Counted from the stretch's first letter, positions 20,904 to 35,752 are shown. The stretch: 64,000 nt of DNA from Rhipicephalus microplus (GCF_043290135.1 NC_134707.1:67137906-67201905); one strand, 5' to 3'. Notes: generated from the sequence alone by a model not told the origin. Numbers and translations: made by a program.

Positions 20904-23900
20904 GCTTTGATAGCTCAGTGGTCAGACCATCAAACGCGTTATTCGAAGGTCGTAGGTTCGATTCCTGCTCACAGCTGGTAATTTTTTCATCCACTTTTCT
21001 TTCCTCTTTCTCCCTATTTACATTCCATTGGTTCTGATAACTTCCCCTGTACATTCCTTGGCATTACTGTCTGTTAAATCTCATTAATATTGTGTTAAAG
21101 CACGGAAATACGAGCCCTTAGGTATACACTTCTCTCCCTTATTTCATTGAATATGGGTCTCGTACTGGCAGACTTGGTGTGTTTAGGTTGTATAAGAGGG
21201 ACAATTATTCAGCTGCCCGATCATAATAAGTTCACGTGCTACGTCATGCCAAAACATGCGAATAAGAGTGTTTTCACACTCGTTGTTTGGCCTATAGATG
21301 GCGCTGACTGTCACTCCTACTTCTAAATTCACATATAAACCCCCAAAAAAGTGGAAGGAGGGACGGCCGCTGTGATAGCTCAGTGGTTAGAGCATCGAAC
21401 GCGTTATTCGAAGGTCGTAGGTTCGATTCCTGCTCACAGCTGGTAACTTTTTCATCCAGTTTTCTTTCTTCTATCTTCTTATTTACATTAGATTGGTTCT
21501 AATAACTTCCCCTGTACATTCCTTGGCATTACTGTCTGTTATATCTCAGTAATATTGTGTTTAACCACGGAGAGACGAGCCCTTAGGTATACACTTCTCT
21601 CCCTTATTTCATTGAACGAGGGTCTCGTACTGGCAGACTTGGTGTGTTTAGGTTGTATAAGAGGGACAATTATTCAGCGGCCCGCTCATAATAAGTTCAC
21701 GTGCTACGTGACGCCAAAACATGCGAATAAGATTGTTTTCACACTGGTTGTTTGGCTTATAGAGTGCGCTGACTGTCACTCCTACTTCTAAATTCACATA
21801 TAGACCCCCAAAAATGTGGATGGAGGGACGGCCGCTGTGATAGCTCAGTGGTTAGAGCATCGAACGCGTTATTCGAAGGTTGTAGGTTCGATTCCTGCTC
21901 ACAGCTGGTAATTTTTTCATCCACTTTTCTTTCTTCTTTCTCCTTATTTACATTCCATTGGTTCTAATAACTTCCCCTGTACATTCCTTGGCATTACTGT
22001 GTGTTAAATCTCATTAATATTATGTTAAAGCATGGATATACGAGCCCTTAGGTATACACTTCTCTCCCTTATTTCATTGAACGAGGGTTTCGTACTGGCA
22101 GACTTGGTGTGTTTAGGTTGTATAAGAGGGACAATTGATCAGCTGCCCGCTCATAATAAGTTCACGTGCTACGTGACGCCAAAACATGCGAATAAGAGCG
22201 TTTTCACACTCGTTGTTTGGCTTATAGATGGCGCTGACTGTCACGCCTACTCCTAAATTCACATATAAACCCCCAAAAAAGTGGATGGAGAGACGGCCGC
22301 TGTGATAGCTCAGTGGTTAGAGCATCGAACGCGTTATTCGAAGGTCGTAGGTTCGATTCCTGCTCATAGCTGGTAATTTTTTTATCCACTTTTCTTTCTT
22401 CTTTCGCCTTATTTACATTCCATTGGTTCTAATACCTTCCCCTGTACATTCCTTGGCATTACTGTCTGTTATATCTCAGTAATATTGTGTTAAACCACGG
22501 AAAGACGAGCCCTTAGGTATACACTTCTCTCCTTTATTTCATTGAACGAGGGTCTCGTACTGGCAGACTTGGTGTGTTTAGGTTGTATGAGAGGGACAAT
22601 TATTCAGCTGCCCGCTCATAATAAATTCACGTGCTACGTGACGCCAAAACATGCGAATAAGAGTGTTTTCACACTCGTTGTTTGGCTTATAGATGGCACT
22701 GACTGTCACTCCTACTTCTAAATTCACATATAAACCCCCAAAAAAGTGGATGGAGGGACGGCCGCTGTGACAGCTCAGTCGTTAGAGCATCGAACGCGTT
22801 ATTCGAAGGTCGTAGGTTTAATTCCTGCTCAAGGCTGGTAATTTTTTCATCCACTTTTCTTTCTTCTTTCTTCTTATTTACATTCCATTGGTTCTAATAC
22901 ATTCCCCTGTACATTCCTTGGCAATACTGTCTGTTATATCTCATTATTATTGTGTTAAACCACGGAAATACGAGCCCTTAGGTATACACTTCTCTCCCTT
23001 ATTTCATTGAACGAGGGTTTCGTACTGGCAGACTTGGTGTGTTTAGGTTGTATAAGAGGGACAATTGATCAGCTGCCCGCTCATAATAAGTTCACGTGCT
23101 ACGTGACGCCAAAACATGCGAATAAGAGTGTTTTCACACTGGTTGTTTGGCTTATAGATGGCGCTGACTGTCACTCCTACTTCTAAATTCACATATAAAC
23201 CCCCAAAAAAGTGGATGGAGGGACGGCCGCTGTGATAGCTCAGTGGTTAGAGCATCGAACGCGTTATTCGAAGGTCGTAGGTTCAATTCCTGCTCACAGC
23301 TGGTAATTTTTTCATCCACTTTTTTTTCTTCTTTCTTCTTATTTACATTCCATTGGTTCTAATAACTTCCCCTGTACATTCCTTGGCATGACTATCTGTT
23401 ATATCACATTATTATTGTGTTAAACCAGGGAAATACGAGCCCTTAGGTATACACTTCTCTCCCTTATTTTATTGAACGAAGGTCTCGTAGTGGCAGACTT
23501 GGTGTGTTTAGGTTGTATAAGAGGGACAATTATTCAGCTGCCCGCTCATAATAAGTTCACGTGCTACGTGACGCCAAACATGCGAATAAGAGTGTTTTCA
23601 CACTCGTTGTTTGGCTTATAGATGCCACTGACTGTCACTCCTACTTCTAAATTCACATATAAACCCCCCAAAAAAGTGAATGGAGGTACGGCCGCTGTGA
23701 TAGCTCAGTGGTTAGAGCATCGAACGCGTTATTTGAAGGTCGTAGGTTCGATTCCTGCTAACAGCTGGTAATTATTTCATCCATTTTTCTTTCTTCTTTC
23801 TTCTTATTTACATTCGATTGGTTCTAATAACTTCCCCTGTACATTCCTTGGCATTACTGTCCGTTATATCTCAGTAATATTGTGTTAAACCACGGAAAGA

Positions 23901-26900
23901 CGAGCCCTTAGGTATACACTTCTCTCCCTTATTTCATTGAACGAGGGTCTCGTACTGGCAGACTTAGTGTGTTTAGGTTGTATAAGAGGGACAATTATTC
24001 AGCTGCCCGCTCATTATAAGTTCACGTGCTACGTGACGCCAAAACATGCGAATAAGAGTGTTTTCACACTCGTTGTTTGGCTTATAGATGGCGCTGACTG
24101 TCACTCCTACTTCTAAATTTACATATAGACCCCCAAAAAAGTGGATGGAGGGACGGCCGCTGTGATAGCTCAGTGTTTAGAGCATCGAACGCGTTATTCG
24201 AAGGTCGTAGGTTCGATTCCTGCTCACAGCTGGTAATTTTTTCATCCACTTTTCTTTCTTTTGTCTTCTTATTTACATTCCATTGGTTCTAATAACTTCC
24301 CCTGTACATTCCTTGGCATTACTGTCTATTATATCTCATTAATACTGTGTTAAACCACGGAAATACGAGCCCTTAGGTATACGCTTCTCTCCCTTTTTTC
24401 ATTGAACGAGGGTCTCGTACTGGCAGACTTGGTGTGTTTAGGTTGTATAAGAGGGACAATTAATCAGCTGCCCGCTCATAATAAGTTCACGTGCTACGTG
24501 ACGCCAAAACATGCGAATAAGAGTGTTTTCACACTGGTTGTTTGGCTTATAGATGGCGCTGACTGTCACTCCTACTTCTAAATTCACATATAAACCCCCA
24601 AAAAAGTGGATGGAGGGACGGCCGCTGTGATAGCTCAGTGGTTAGAGCATCGAACGCGTTATTCGAAGGTCGTAGGTTCAATTCCTGCTCACAGCTGGTA
24701 ATTTTTTCATCCACTTTTTTTTCTTCTTTCTTCTTATTTACATTCCATTGGTTCTAATAACTTCCCCTGTACGTTCCTTGGCATGACTATCTGTTATATT
24801 ACATTATTATTGTGTTAAACCAGGGAAATACGAGCCCTTAGGTATACACTTCTCTCCCTTATTTTATTGAACGAAGGTCTCGTAGTGGCAGACTTGGTGT
24901 GTTTAGGTTGTATAAGAGGGACAATTATTCAGCTGCCCGCTCATAATAAGTTCACGTGCTACGTGACGCCAAAACATGCGAATAAGAGTGTTTTCACACT
25001 CGTTGTTTGGCTTATAGATGGCGCTGACTGTCACTCCTACTTCTAAATTCACATATAAACCCAAAAAAAAGTGGATGGAGGGACGGCCCCTGTGATAGCT
25101 CTGTGGTTAGAGCATCGAACGCGTTATTCGAAGGTCGTAGGTTCGATTCCTGCTCACAGCTGGTAATTTTTTCATCCACTTTTCTTTCTTCTGTCTTCTT
25201 ATTTACATTCCATTGGTTCTAATACATTCCCCTGTACATTCCTTGGCATTACTGTCTGTTATATCTCATTTTTATTGTGTTAAACCACGGAAATACGAGC
25301 CCTTAGGTATACACTTCTCTCCCTTATTTCATTGAACGAGGGTTTCGTACTGGCAGACTTGGTGTGTTTAGGTTGTATAAGAGGGACAATTATTCAGCTG
25401 CCCGCTCATTATAAGTTCACGTGCTACGTGACGCCAAAACATGCGAATAAGAGTGTTTTCACACTCGTTGTTTGGCTTATAGATGGCGCTGACTGTCACT
25501 CCTACTTCTAAATTTACATATAGATCCCCAAAAAAGTGGATGGAGGGACGGCCGCTGTGATAGCTCAGTGGTTAGAGCATCGAACGCGTTATTCGAAGGT
25601 CGTAGGTTCGATTCCTGCTCACAGCTGGTAATTTTTTCATCCACTTTTCTTTCTTTTGTCTTCTTATTTACATTCCATTGGTTCTAATAACTTCCCCTGT
25701 ACATTCCTTGGCATTACTGTCTGTTATATCTCATTAATACTGTGTTAAACCACGGAAATACGAGCCCTTAGGTATACACTTCTCTCCCTTTTTTCATTGA
25801 ACGAGGGTCTCGTACTGGCAGACTTGGTGTGTTTAGGTTGTATAAGAGGGACAATTAATCAGCTGCCTGCTCATAATAAATTCACGTGCTACGTGACGCC
25901 AAAACATGCGAATAAGAGTGTTTTCACACTCGTTATTTGGCTTATAGATGGCGCTGACTGTCACTCCTACTTCTAAATTCACATATAAACCCCAAAAAAG
26001 TGGATGGAGGGACGGCCGCTGTGATAGCTCAGTGGTTAGAGCATCGAACGCGTTATTCGAAGGTCGTAGGTTCGATTCCTGCTCACAGCTGGTAATGTTT
26101 TCATCCACTTTTCTTTCTTCTTTCTTCTTATTTACATTCCATTGGTTCTAATAACTTCCCCTGTACGTTCCTTGGCATTACTCTCTGTTATATCTCATCA
26201 AAATTGTGTTAAAGCACGGAAATACGAGCCCTTAGGTATACACTTCTCTCCCTTATTTCATTGAACGAGGGTCTCGTACTGGCAGACTTGGTGTGTTTAG
26301 GTTGTATAAGAGGGACAATTGATCAGCTGCCCGCTCATAATAAGTTCACGTGCTACGTGACGCCAAAACATGCGAATAAGAGTGTTTTCACACTCGTTGT
26401 TTGGCTTATAGATGGCGCTGACTGTTACTCCTACTTCTAAATTCACATATAAACCCCAAAAAAAGTGGATGGAGGGACGGCCGCTGTGATAGCTCAGTGG
26501 TTAGAGCATCGAACGCGTTATTCAAAGGTCGTAGGTTCGATTCCTGCTCACAGCTGGTAATTTTTTCATCCACTTTTCTTTCTTCTTTCTTCTTATTTAC
26601 ATTTCATTGGTTCTAATAACTTCTCCTGTACGTTCCTTGGCATTACTCTCTGTTATATCTCATTAAAATTGTGTTAAACCACGGAAATACGAGCCCTTAG
26701 GTATACACTTCTCTCCCTTATTTCATTGAACGAGGGTCTCGTACTGACAGACTTGGTGTGTTTAGGTTGTATAAGAGGGACAATTAATCAGCTGCCCGCT
26801 CATAATAAGTTCACGTGCTACGTGACGCCAAAACATGCGAATAAGAGTGTTTTCACACTCGTTGTTTGGCTTATAGATGGCGCTGACTGTCACTCCTACT

Positions 26901-27878
26901 TCTAAATTCACATATAAACCCCAAAAAAAGTGGATGGAGGGACGGCCCCTGTGATAGCTCTGTGGTTAGAGCATCGAACGCGTTATTCGAAGGTCGTAGG
27001 TTCGATTCCTGCTCAAGGCTGGTAATTTTTTCATCCACTTTTCTTTCTTCTGTCTTCTTATTTACATTCCATTGGTTCTAATACATTCCCCTGTACATTC
27101 CTTGGCATTACTGTCTGTTATATCTCATTTTTATTGTGTTAAACCACGGAAATACGAGCCCTTAGGTATACACTTCTCTCCCTTATTTCATTGAACGAGG
27201 GTTTCGTACTGGCAGACTTGGTGTGTTTAGGTTGTATAAGAGGGACAATTGATCAGCTGCCCGCTCATAATAAGTTCACGTGCTACGGGACGCCAAAACA
27301 TGCGAATAAGAGTGTTTTCACACTGGTTGTTTGGCTTATAGATGGCGCTGACTGTCACTCCTACTTCTAAATTCACATATAAACCCCCAAAAAAGTGGAT
27401 GGAGGGACGGCCGCTGTGATAGCTCAGTGGTTAGAGCATCGAACGCGTTATTCGAAGGTCGTAGGTTCAATTCCTGCTCACAGCTGGTATTTTTTTCATC
27501 CACTTTTTTTTCTTCTTTCTTCTTATTTACATTCCATTGGTTCTAATAACTTCCCCTGTACATTCCTTGGCATGACTATCTGTTATATCACATTATTATT
27601 GTGTTAAACCAGGGAAATACGAGCCCTTAGGTATACACTTCTCTCCCTTATTTTATTGAACGAAGGTCTCGTAGTGGCAGACTTGGTGTGTTTAGGTTGT
27701 ATAAGAGGGACAATTATTCAGCTGCCAGCTCATAATAAGTTCACATGCTACGTGACGCCAAAACATGCGAATAAGAGTGTTTTCACACTCGTTGTTTGGC
27801 TTATAGATGCCACTGACTGTCACTCCTACTTCTAAATTCACATATAAACCCCCCAAAAAAGTGAATGGAGGTACGGCC
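20904..27878 (+). repeat. 15-unit block A2 (copies 46-60)
   Basis: tRNA-like starts: 20904, 21369, 21834, 22299, 22764, 23229, 23694, 24159, 24624, 25089, 25554, 26018, 26483, 26948, 27413. This is the paralogue of 2332-9303, unit for unit. Differences include 25554 (GCTGTGA where 6980 has GCGGTGA), 24159 (AGTGTTTAG, G19 to T) and 26948 (3' end AAGGC instead of ACAGC). Parts of the same series recur from 35753 and from 40850. Confidence 0.85.
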
Positions 27879-30192
27879 GCTGTGATAGCTCAGTGGTTAG
27901 AGCATCGAACGCGTTATTCGAAGGTCGTAGGTTCGATTCCTGCTAACAGCTGGTAATTATTTCATCCACTTTTCTTTCTTCTTTCGCCTTATTTACATTC
28001 CATTGGTTCTAATAACTTCCCCTGTACATTCCTTGGCATTACTGTCCGTTATATCTCAGTAATATTGTGTTAAACCACGGAAAGACGAGCCCTTAGGTAT
28101 ACACTTCTCTCCCTTATTTCATTGAACGAGGGTCTCGTACTGGCAGACTTGGTGTGTTTAGGTTGTATAAGAAGGACAATTATTCAGCTGCCCGCTCATT
28201 ATAAGTTCACGTGCTACGTGACGCCAAAACATGCGAATAAGAGTGTTTTCACACTGGTTGTTTGGCTTATAGATGGCGCTGACTGTCACTCCTACTTCTA
28301 AATTTACATATAGACCCCCAAAAAAGTGGATGGAGGGACGGCCGCTGTGATAGCTCAGTGGTTAGAGCATCGAACGCGTTATTCGAAGGTCGTAGGTTCG
28401 ATTCCTGCTCACAGCTGGTAATTTTTTCATCCACTTTTCTTTCTTTTGTCTTCTTATTTACATTCCATTGGTTCTAATAACTTCCCCTGTACATTCCTTG
28501 GCATTACTGTCTGTTATATCTCATTAATACTGTGTTAAACCACGGAAATACGAGCCCTTAGGTATACACTTCTCTCCCTTTTTTCATTGAACGAGGGTCT
28601 CGTACTGGCAGACTTGGTGTGTTTAGGTTGTATAAGAGGGACAATTGATCAGCTGCCCGCTCATAATAAGTTCACGTGCTACGTGACGCCAAAACATGCG
28701 AATAAGTGTGTTTTCACACTCGTTATTTGGCTTATAGATGGCGCTGACTGTCACTCCTACTTCTAAATTCACATATAAACCCCAAAAAAGTGGATGGAGG
28801 GACGGCCGCTGTGATAGCTCAGTGGTTAGAGCATCGAACGCTTTAATCGAAGGTCGTAGGTTCGATTCCTGCTCACAGCTGGTAATTTTTTCATCCACTT
28901 TTCTTTCTTCTTTCTCCTTATTGACATTCCTTTGGTTCTAATAACTTCCCCTGTACATTCCTTGGCATTACTGTCTGTTAAATCTCATCAATATTGTGTT
29001 AAAGCACGGAAATACGAGCCCTTAGGTATACACTTCTCTACCTTATTTCATTGAATGAGGGTCTCGTACTGGCAGACTTGGTGTGTTTAGGTTGTATAAG
29101 AGGGACAATTAATCATCTGCCCGCTCATAATAAGTTCACGTGCTACGTGACGCCAAAACATGCAAATAAGAGTGTTCTCACACTCGTTGTTTGGCTTTTA
29201 GATGGCGCTGACTGTCACTACTACTTCTAAATTCACATATAAACCCCAAAAAAAGTGGATGGAGGGACGGCCGCTGTGATAGCTCAGTGGTTAGAGCAAC
29301 GAACGCGTTATTCGAAGGTCGTAGGTTCGATTCCTGCTCACAGCTGGTAATTTTTTCATTCACTTTTCTTTCTTCTTATATACATTCCATTGGTTCAAAT
29401 AACTTCCCCTGTACATTCGTTGGCATTACTGTCTGTTATATCTCAGTAATATTGTGTTAAACCACGGAAATACGAGCCCTTAGGTATACACTTCTCTCCC
29501 TTATTTCATTGAACGAGGGTCTCGTACTGGCAGACTTGGTGTGTTTAGGTTGTATAAGAGGGACAGTTATTCAGCTGCCCGCTCATAATAAGTTCACGTG
29601 CTACGTGACACCAAAACATGCGAATAAGAGTGTTTTCACACTCGTTGTTTGGCTTATAGATGGCGCTGACTGTCACTCCTACTTCTAAATTCACATATAA
29701 ACCCCAAAAAAAGGTGGATGGAGGGACGGCCGCTGTGATAGCTCAGTGGTTAGAGCATCGAACGCGTTATTCTAAGGTCGTAGGTTCGATTCCTGCTCAC
29801 AGCTGGTAATTTTTTCATCCATTTTTTTTCTTTCTTCTTATTTACATTCCATTGGTTCTAATAACTTCCCCTGTACATTCCTTGGCATTACTGTCTGTTA
29901 TATCGCATTAATATTGTGTTAAACCACGGAAATACGAGCCCTTAGGTATACACTTTTCTCCCTTTTTTATTGAACGAGGGTCTCGTACTGGCAGACTTGG
30001 TGTGTTTAGGTTGTATAAGAGGGACAATTAATCAGCTGCCCGCTCATAATAAATTCACGTGCTACGTGACGCCAAAACATGCGAATAAGAGTGTTTTCAC
30101 ACTCGTTGTTTGGCTTATAGATGGCGCTGACTGTCACTCCTACTTCTAAATTCACATATAGACCCCCAAAAAAAGTGGATGGAGGGACGGCC
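27879..30192 (+). repeat. Array block, copies 61-65
   Basis: tRNA-like starts: 27879 (TAACAGC), 28344 (consensus), 28808 (CGCTTTAATCG), 29273 (GCAACGAACG, which breaks the first anticodon-stem pair), 29732 (TTCTAAGG). Copies 62-64 match 13487-14873. The unit after 29273 switches variant type in its spacer, leading into the 6-mer HOR. Confidence 0.8.
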
Positions 30193-32972
30193 GCTTTGAT
30201 AGCTCAGTGGTCAGACCATCAAACGCGTTATTCGAAGGTCGTAGGTTCGATTCCTGCTCACAGCTGGTAATTTTTTCATCCACTTTTCTTTCCTCTTTCT
30301 CCCTATTTACATTCCATTGGTTCTGATAACTTCCCCTGTACATTCCTTGGCATTACTGTCTGTTAAATCTCATTAATATTGTGTTAAAGCACGGAAATAC
30401 GAGCCCTTAGGTATACACTTCTCTCCCTTATTTCATTGAATATGGGTCTCGTACTGGCAGACTTGGTGTGTTTAGGTTGTATAAGAGGGACAATTATTCA
30501 GCTGCCCGATCATAATAAGTTCACGTGCTACGTCACGCCAAAACATGCGAATAAGAGTGTTTTCACACTCGTTGTTTGGCCTATAGATGGCGCTGACTGT
30601 CACTCCTACTTCTAAATTCACATATAAACCCCCAAAAAAGTGGAAGGAGGGACGGCCGCTGTGATAGCTCAATGGTTAGAGCATCGAACGCGTTATTCGA
30701 AGGTCGTAGGTTCGATTCCTGCTCACAGCTGGTAACTTTTTCATCCAGTTTTCTTTCTTCTATCTTCTTATTTACATTAGATTGGTTCTAATAACTTCCC
30801 CTGTACATTCCTTGGCATTACTGTCTGTTATATCTCAGTAATATTGTGTTTAACCACGGAGAGACGAGCCCTTAGGTATACACTTCTCTTCCTTATTTCA
30901 TTGAATGAGGGTCTCGTACTGGCAGACTTAGTGTGTTTAGGTTGTATAAGAGGGACAATTATTCAGCTGCCCGCTCATTATAAGTTCACGTGCTACGTGA
31001 CGCCAAAACATGCGAATAAGAGTGTTTTCACACTCGTTGTTTGGCTTATAGATGGCGCTGACTGTCACTCCTACTTCTAAATTTACATATAGACCCCCAA
31101 AAAAGTGGATGGAGGGACGGCCGCTGTGATAGCTCAGTGGTTAGAGCATCGAACGCGTTATTCGAAGGCCGTAGGTTCGATTCCTGCTCACAGCTGGTAA
31201 TTTTTTCATCCACTTTTCTTTCTTTTGTCTTCTTATTTACATTCCATTGGTTCTAATAACTTCCCCTGTACATTCCTTGGCATTACTGTCTGTTATATCT
31301 CATTAATACTGTGTTAAACCACGGAAATACGAGCCCTTAGGTATACACTTCTCTCCCTTTTTTCATTGAACGAGGGTCTCGTACTGGCAGACTTGGTGTG
31401 TTTAGGTTGTATAAGAAGGACAATTAATCAGCTGCCTGCTCATAATAAATTCACGTGCTACGTGACGCCAAAACATGCGAATAAGAGTGTTTTCACACTC
31501 GTTATTTGGCTTATAGATGGCGCTGACTGTCACTCCTACTTCTAAATTCACATATAAACCCCAAAAAAGTGGATGGAGGGACGGCCGCTGTGATAGCTCA
31601 GTGGTTAGAGCATCGAACGCGTTATTCGAAGGTCGTAGGTTCGATTCCTGCTCACAGCTGGTAATGTTTTCATCCACTTTTCTTTCTTCTTTCTTCTTAT
31701 TTACATTCCATTGGTTCTAATAACTTCCCCTGTACGTTCCTTGGCATTACTCTCTGTTATATCTCATTAAAATTGTGTTAAAGCACGGAAATACGAGCCC
31801 TTAGGTATAAACTTCTCTCCCTTATTTCATTGAATGAGGGTCTCGTACTGGCAGACTTGGTGTGTTTAGGTTGTATAAGAGGGACAATTATTCAGCTGCC
31901 CGCTCATAATAAGTTCACGTGCTACGTGACGCCAAAACATGCGAATAAGAGTGTTTTCACACTCGTTGTTTGGCTTATAGATGGCGCTGACTGTCACTCC
32001 TACTTCTAAATTCACATATAAACCCCCAAAAAAAGTGGATGGAGGGACGGCCGCTGTGATAGCTCAGTGGTTAGAGCATCGAACGCGTTATTCGAAGGTC
32101 GTAGGTTCGATTCCTGCTTACAGCTGGTAATTTTTTCATCCACTTTTCTTTCTTCTTATATACATTCCATTGGTTCAAATAACTTCCCCTGTACATTCCT
32201 TGGCATTACTGTCTGTTATATCTCAGTAATATTCTGTTAAACCACGGAAATACGAGCCCTTAGGTATACACTTCTCTCCCTTATTTCATTGAACGAGGGT
32301 CTCGTACTGGCAGACTTCGTGTGTTTAGGTTGTATAAGAGGGACAATTATTCAGCTGCCCGCTCATAATAAGTTCACGTGCTACGTGACACCAAAACATG
32401 CGAATAAGAGTGTTTTCACACTCGTTGTTTGGCTTATAGATGGCGCTGACTGTCACTCCTACTTCTAAATTCACATATAAACCCCAAAAAAAGGTGGATG
32501 GAGGGACGGCCGCTGTGATAGCTCAGTGGTTAGAGCATCGAACGCGTTATTCTAAGGTCGTAGGTTCGATTCCTGCTCACAGCTGGTAATTTTTTCATCC
32601 ATTTTTTTTCTTTCTTCTTATTTACATTCCATTGGTTCTAATAACTTCCCCTGTACATTCCTTGGCATTACTGTCTGTTATATCGCATTAATATTGTGTT
32701 AAACCACGGAAATACGAGCCCTTAGGTATACACTTTTCTCCCTTTTTTATTGAACGAGGGTCTCGTACTGGCAGACTTGGTGTGTTTAGGTTGTATAAGA
32801 GGGACAATTAATCAGCTGCCCGCTCATAATAAATTCACGTGCTACGTGACGCCAAAACATGCGAATAAGAGTGTTTTCACACTCGTTGTTTGGCTTATAG
32901 ATGGCGCTGACTGTCACTCCTACTTCTAAATTCACATATAGACCCCCAAAAAAAGTGGATGGAGGGACGGCC
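30193..32972 (+). repeat. 2780-bp six-unit HOR, repeat 1
   Basis: tRNA-like starts: 30193 (GCTTTGA), 30658 (CTCAATGG), 31123 (AAGGCCGTAGG), 31587 (consensus, T4), 32053 (GCTTACAGC, short tract), 32512 (TTCTAAGG). Every start is exactly 2780 bp before its counterpart in the next block. Private variants such as AAGGCC and GGTATAAACTTC are shared by both blocks. By eye the two are almost or fully identical, far closer than neighbouring monomers are to each other. Confidence 0.9.
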
Positions 32973-35752
32973 GCTTTGATAGCTCAGTGGTCAGACCATC
33001 AAACGCGTTATTCGAAGGTCGTAGGTTCGATTCCTGCTCACAGCTGGTAATTTTTTCATCCACTTTTCTTTCCTCTTTCTCCCTATTTACATTCCATTGG
33101 TTCTGATAACTTCCCCTGTACATTCCTTGGCATTACTGTCTGTTAAATCTCATTAATATTGTGTTAAAGCACGGAAATACGAGCCCTTAGGTATACACTT
33201 CTCTCCCTTATTTCATTGAATATGGGTCTCGTACTGGCAGACTTGGTGTGTTTAGGTTGTATAAGAGGGACAATTATTCAGCTGCCCGATCATAATAAGT
33301 TCACGTGCTACGTCACGCCAAAACATGCGAATAAGAGTGTTTTCACACTCGTTGTTTGGCCTATAGATGGCGCTGACTGTCACTCCTACTTCTAAATTCA
33401 CATATAAACCCCCAAAAAAGTGGAAGGAGGGACGGCCGCTGTGATAGCTCAATGGTTAGAGCATCGAACGCGTTATTCGAAGGTCGTAGGTTCGATTCCT
33501 GCTCACAGCTGGTAACTTTTTCATCCAGTTTTCTTTCTTCTATCTTCTTATTTACATTAGATTGGTTCTAATAACTTCCCCTGTACATTCCTTGGCATTA
33601 CTGTCTGTTATATCTCAGTAATATTGTGTTTAACCACGGAGAGACGAGCCCTTAGGTATACACTTCTCTTCCTTATTTCATTGAATGAGGGTCTCGTACT
33701 GGCAGACTTAGTGTGTTTAGGTTGTATAAGAGGGACAATTATTCAGCTGCCCGCTCATTATAAGTTCACGTGCTACGTGACGCCAAAACATGCGAATAAG
33801 AGTGTTTTCACACTCGTTGTTTGGCTTATAGATGGCGCTGACTGTCACTCCTACTTCTAAATTTACATATAGACCCCCAAAAAAGTGGATGGAGGGACGG
33901 CCGCTGTGATAGCTCAGTGGTTAGAGCATCGAACGCGTTATTCGAAGGCCGTAGGTTCGATTCCTGCTCACAGCTGGTAATTTTTTCATCCACTTTTCTT
34001 TCTTTTGTCTTCTTATTTACATTCCATTGGTTCTAATAACTTCCCCTGTACATTCCTTGGCATTACTGTCTGTTATATCTCATTAATACTGTGTTAAACC
34101 ACGGAAATACGAGCCCTTAGGTATACACTTCTCTCCCTTTTTTCATTGAACGAGGGTCTCGTACTGGCAGACTTGGTGTGTTTAGGTTGTATAAGAAGGA
34201 CAATTAATCAGCTGCCTGCTCATAATAAATTCACGTGCTACGTGACGCCAAAACATGCGAATAAGAGTGTTTTCACACTCGTTATTTGGCTTATAGATGG
34301 CGCTGACTGTCACTCCTACTTCTAAATTCACATATAAACCCCAAAAAAGTGGATGGAGGGACGGCCGCTGTGATAGCTCAGTGGTTAGAGCATCGAACGC
34401 GTTATTCGAAGGTCGTAGGTTCGATTCCTGCTCACAGCTGGTAATGTTTTCATCCACTTTTCTTTCTTCTTTCTTCTTATTTACATTCCATTGGTTCTAA
34501 TAACTTCCCCTGTACGTTCCTTGGCATTACTCTCTGTTATATCTCATTAAAATTGTGTTAAAGCACGGAAATACGAGCCCTTAGGTATAAACTTCTCTCC
34601 CTTATTTCATTGAATGAGGGTCTCGTACTGGCAGACTTGGTGTGTTTAGGTTGTATAAGAGGGACAATTATTCAGCTGCCCGCTCATAATAAGTTCACGT
34701 GCTACGTGACGCCAAAACATGCGAATAAGAGTGTTTTCACACTCGTTGTTTGGCTTATAGATGGCGCTGACTGTCACTCCTACTTCTAAATTCACATATA
34801 AACCCCCAAAAAAAGTGGATGGAGGGACGGCCGCTGTGATAGCTCAGTGGTTAGAGCATCGAACGCGTTATTCGAAGGTCGTAGGTTCGATTCCTGCTTA
34901 CAGCTGGTAATTTTTTCATCCACTTTTCTTTCTTCTTATATACATTCCATTGGTTCAAATAACTTCCCCTGTACATTCCTTGGCATTACTGTCTGTTATA
35001 TCTCAGTAATATTCTGTTAAACCACGGAAATACGAGCCCTTAGGTATACACTTCTCTCCCTTATTTCATTGAACGAGGGTCTCGTACTGGCAGACTTCGT
35101 GTGTTTAGGTTGTATAAGAGGGACAATTATTCAGCTGCCCGCTCATAATAAGTTCACGTGCTACGTGACACCAAAACATGCGAATAAGAGTGTTTTCACA
35201 CTCGTTGTTTGGCTTATAGATGGCGCTGACTGTCACTCCTACTTCTAAATTCACATATAAACCCCAAAAAAAGGTGGATGGAGGGACGGCCGCTGTGATA
35301 GCTCAGTGGTTAGAGCATCGAACGCGTTATTCTAAGGTCGTAGGTTCGATTCCTGCTCACAGCTGGTAATTTTTTCATCCATTTTTTTTCTTTCTTCTTA
35401 TTTACATTCCATTGGTTCTAATAACTTCCCCTGTACATTCCTTGGCATTACTGTCTGTTATATCGCATTAATATTGTGTTAAACCACGGAAATACGAGCC
35501 CTTAGGTATACACTTTTCTCCCTTTTTTATTGAACGAGGGTCTCGTACTGGCAGACTTGGTGTGTTTAGGTTGTATAAGAGGGACAATTAATCAGCTGCC
35601 CGCTCATAATAAATTCACGTGCTACGTGACGCCAAAACATGCGAATAAGAGTGTTTTCACACTCGTTGTTTGGCTTATAGATGGCGCTGACTGTCACTCC
35701 TACTTCTAAATTCACATATAGACCCCCAAAAAAAGTGGATGGAGGGACGGCC
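32973..35752 (+). repeat. 2780-bp six-unit HOR, repeat 2
   Basis: tRNA-like starts: 32973, 33438, 33903, 34367, 34833, 35292, each offset by 2780 bp from repeat 1. A third GCTTTGA unit begins at 35753, but that series then follows block A2 (TCATGCC near 36095, CAGCGGCCC near 36525) instead of starting a third identical 6-mer. Confidence 0.9.
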
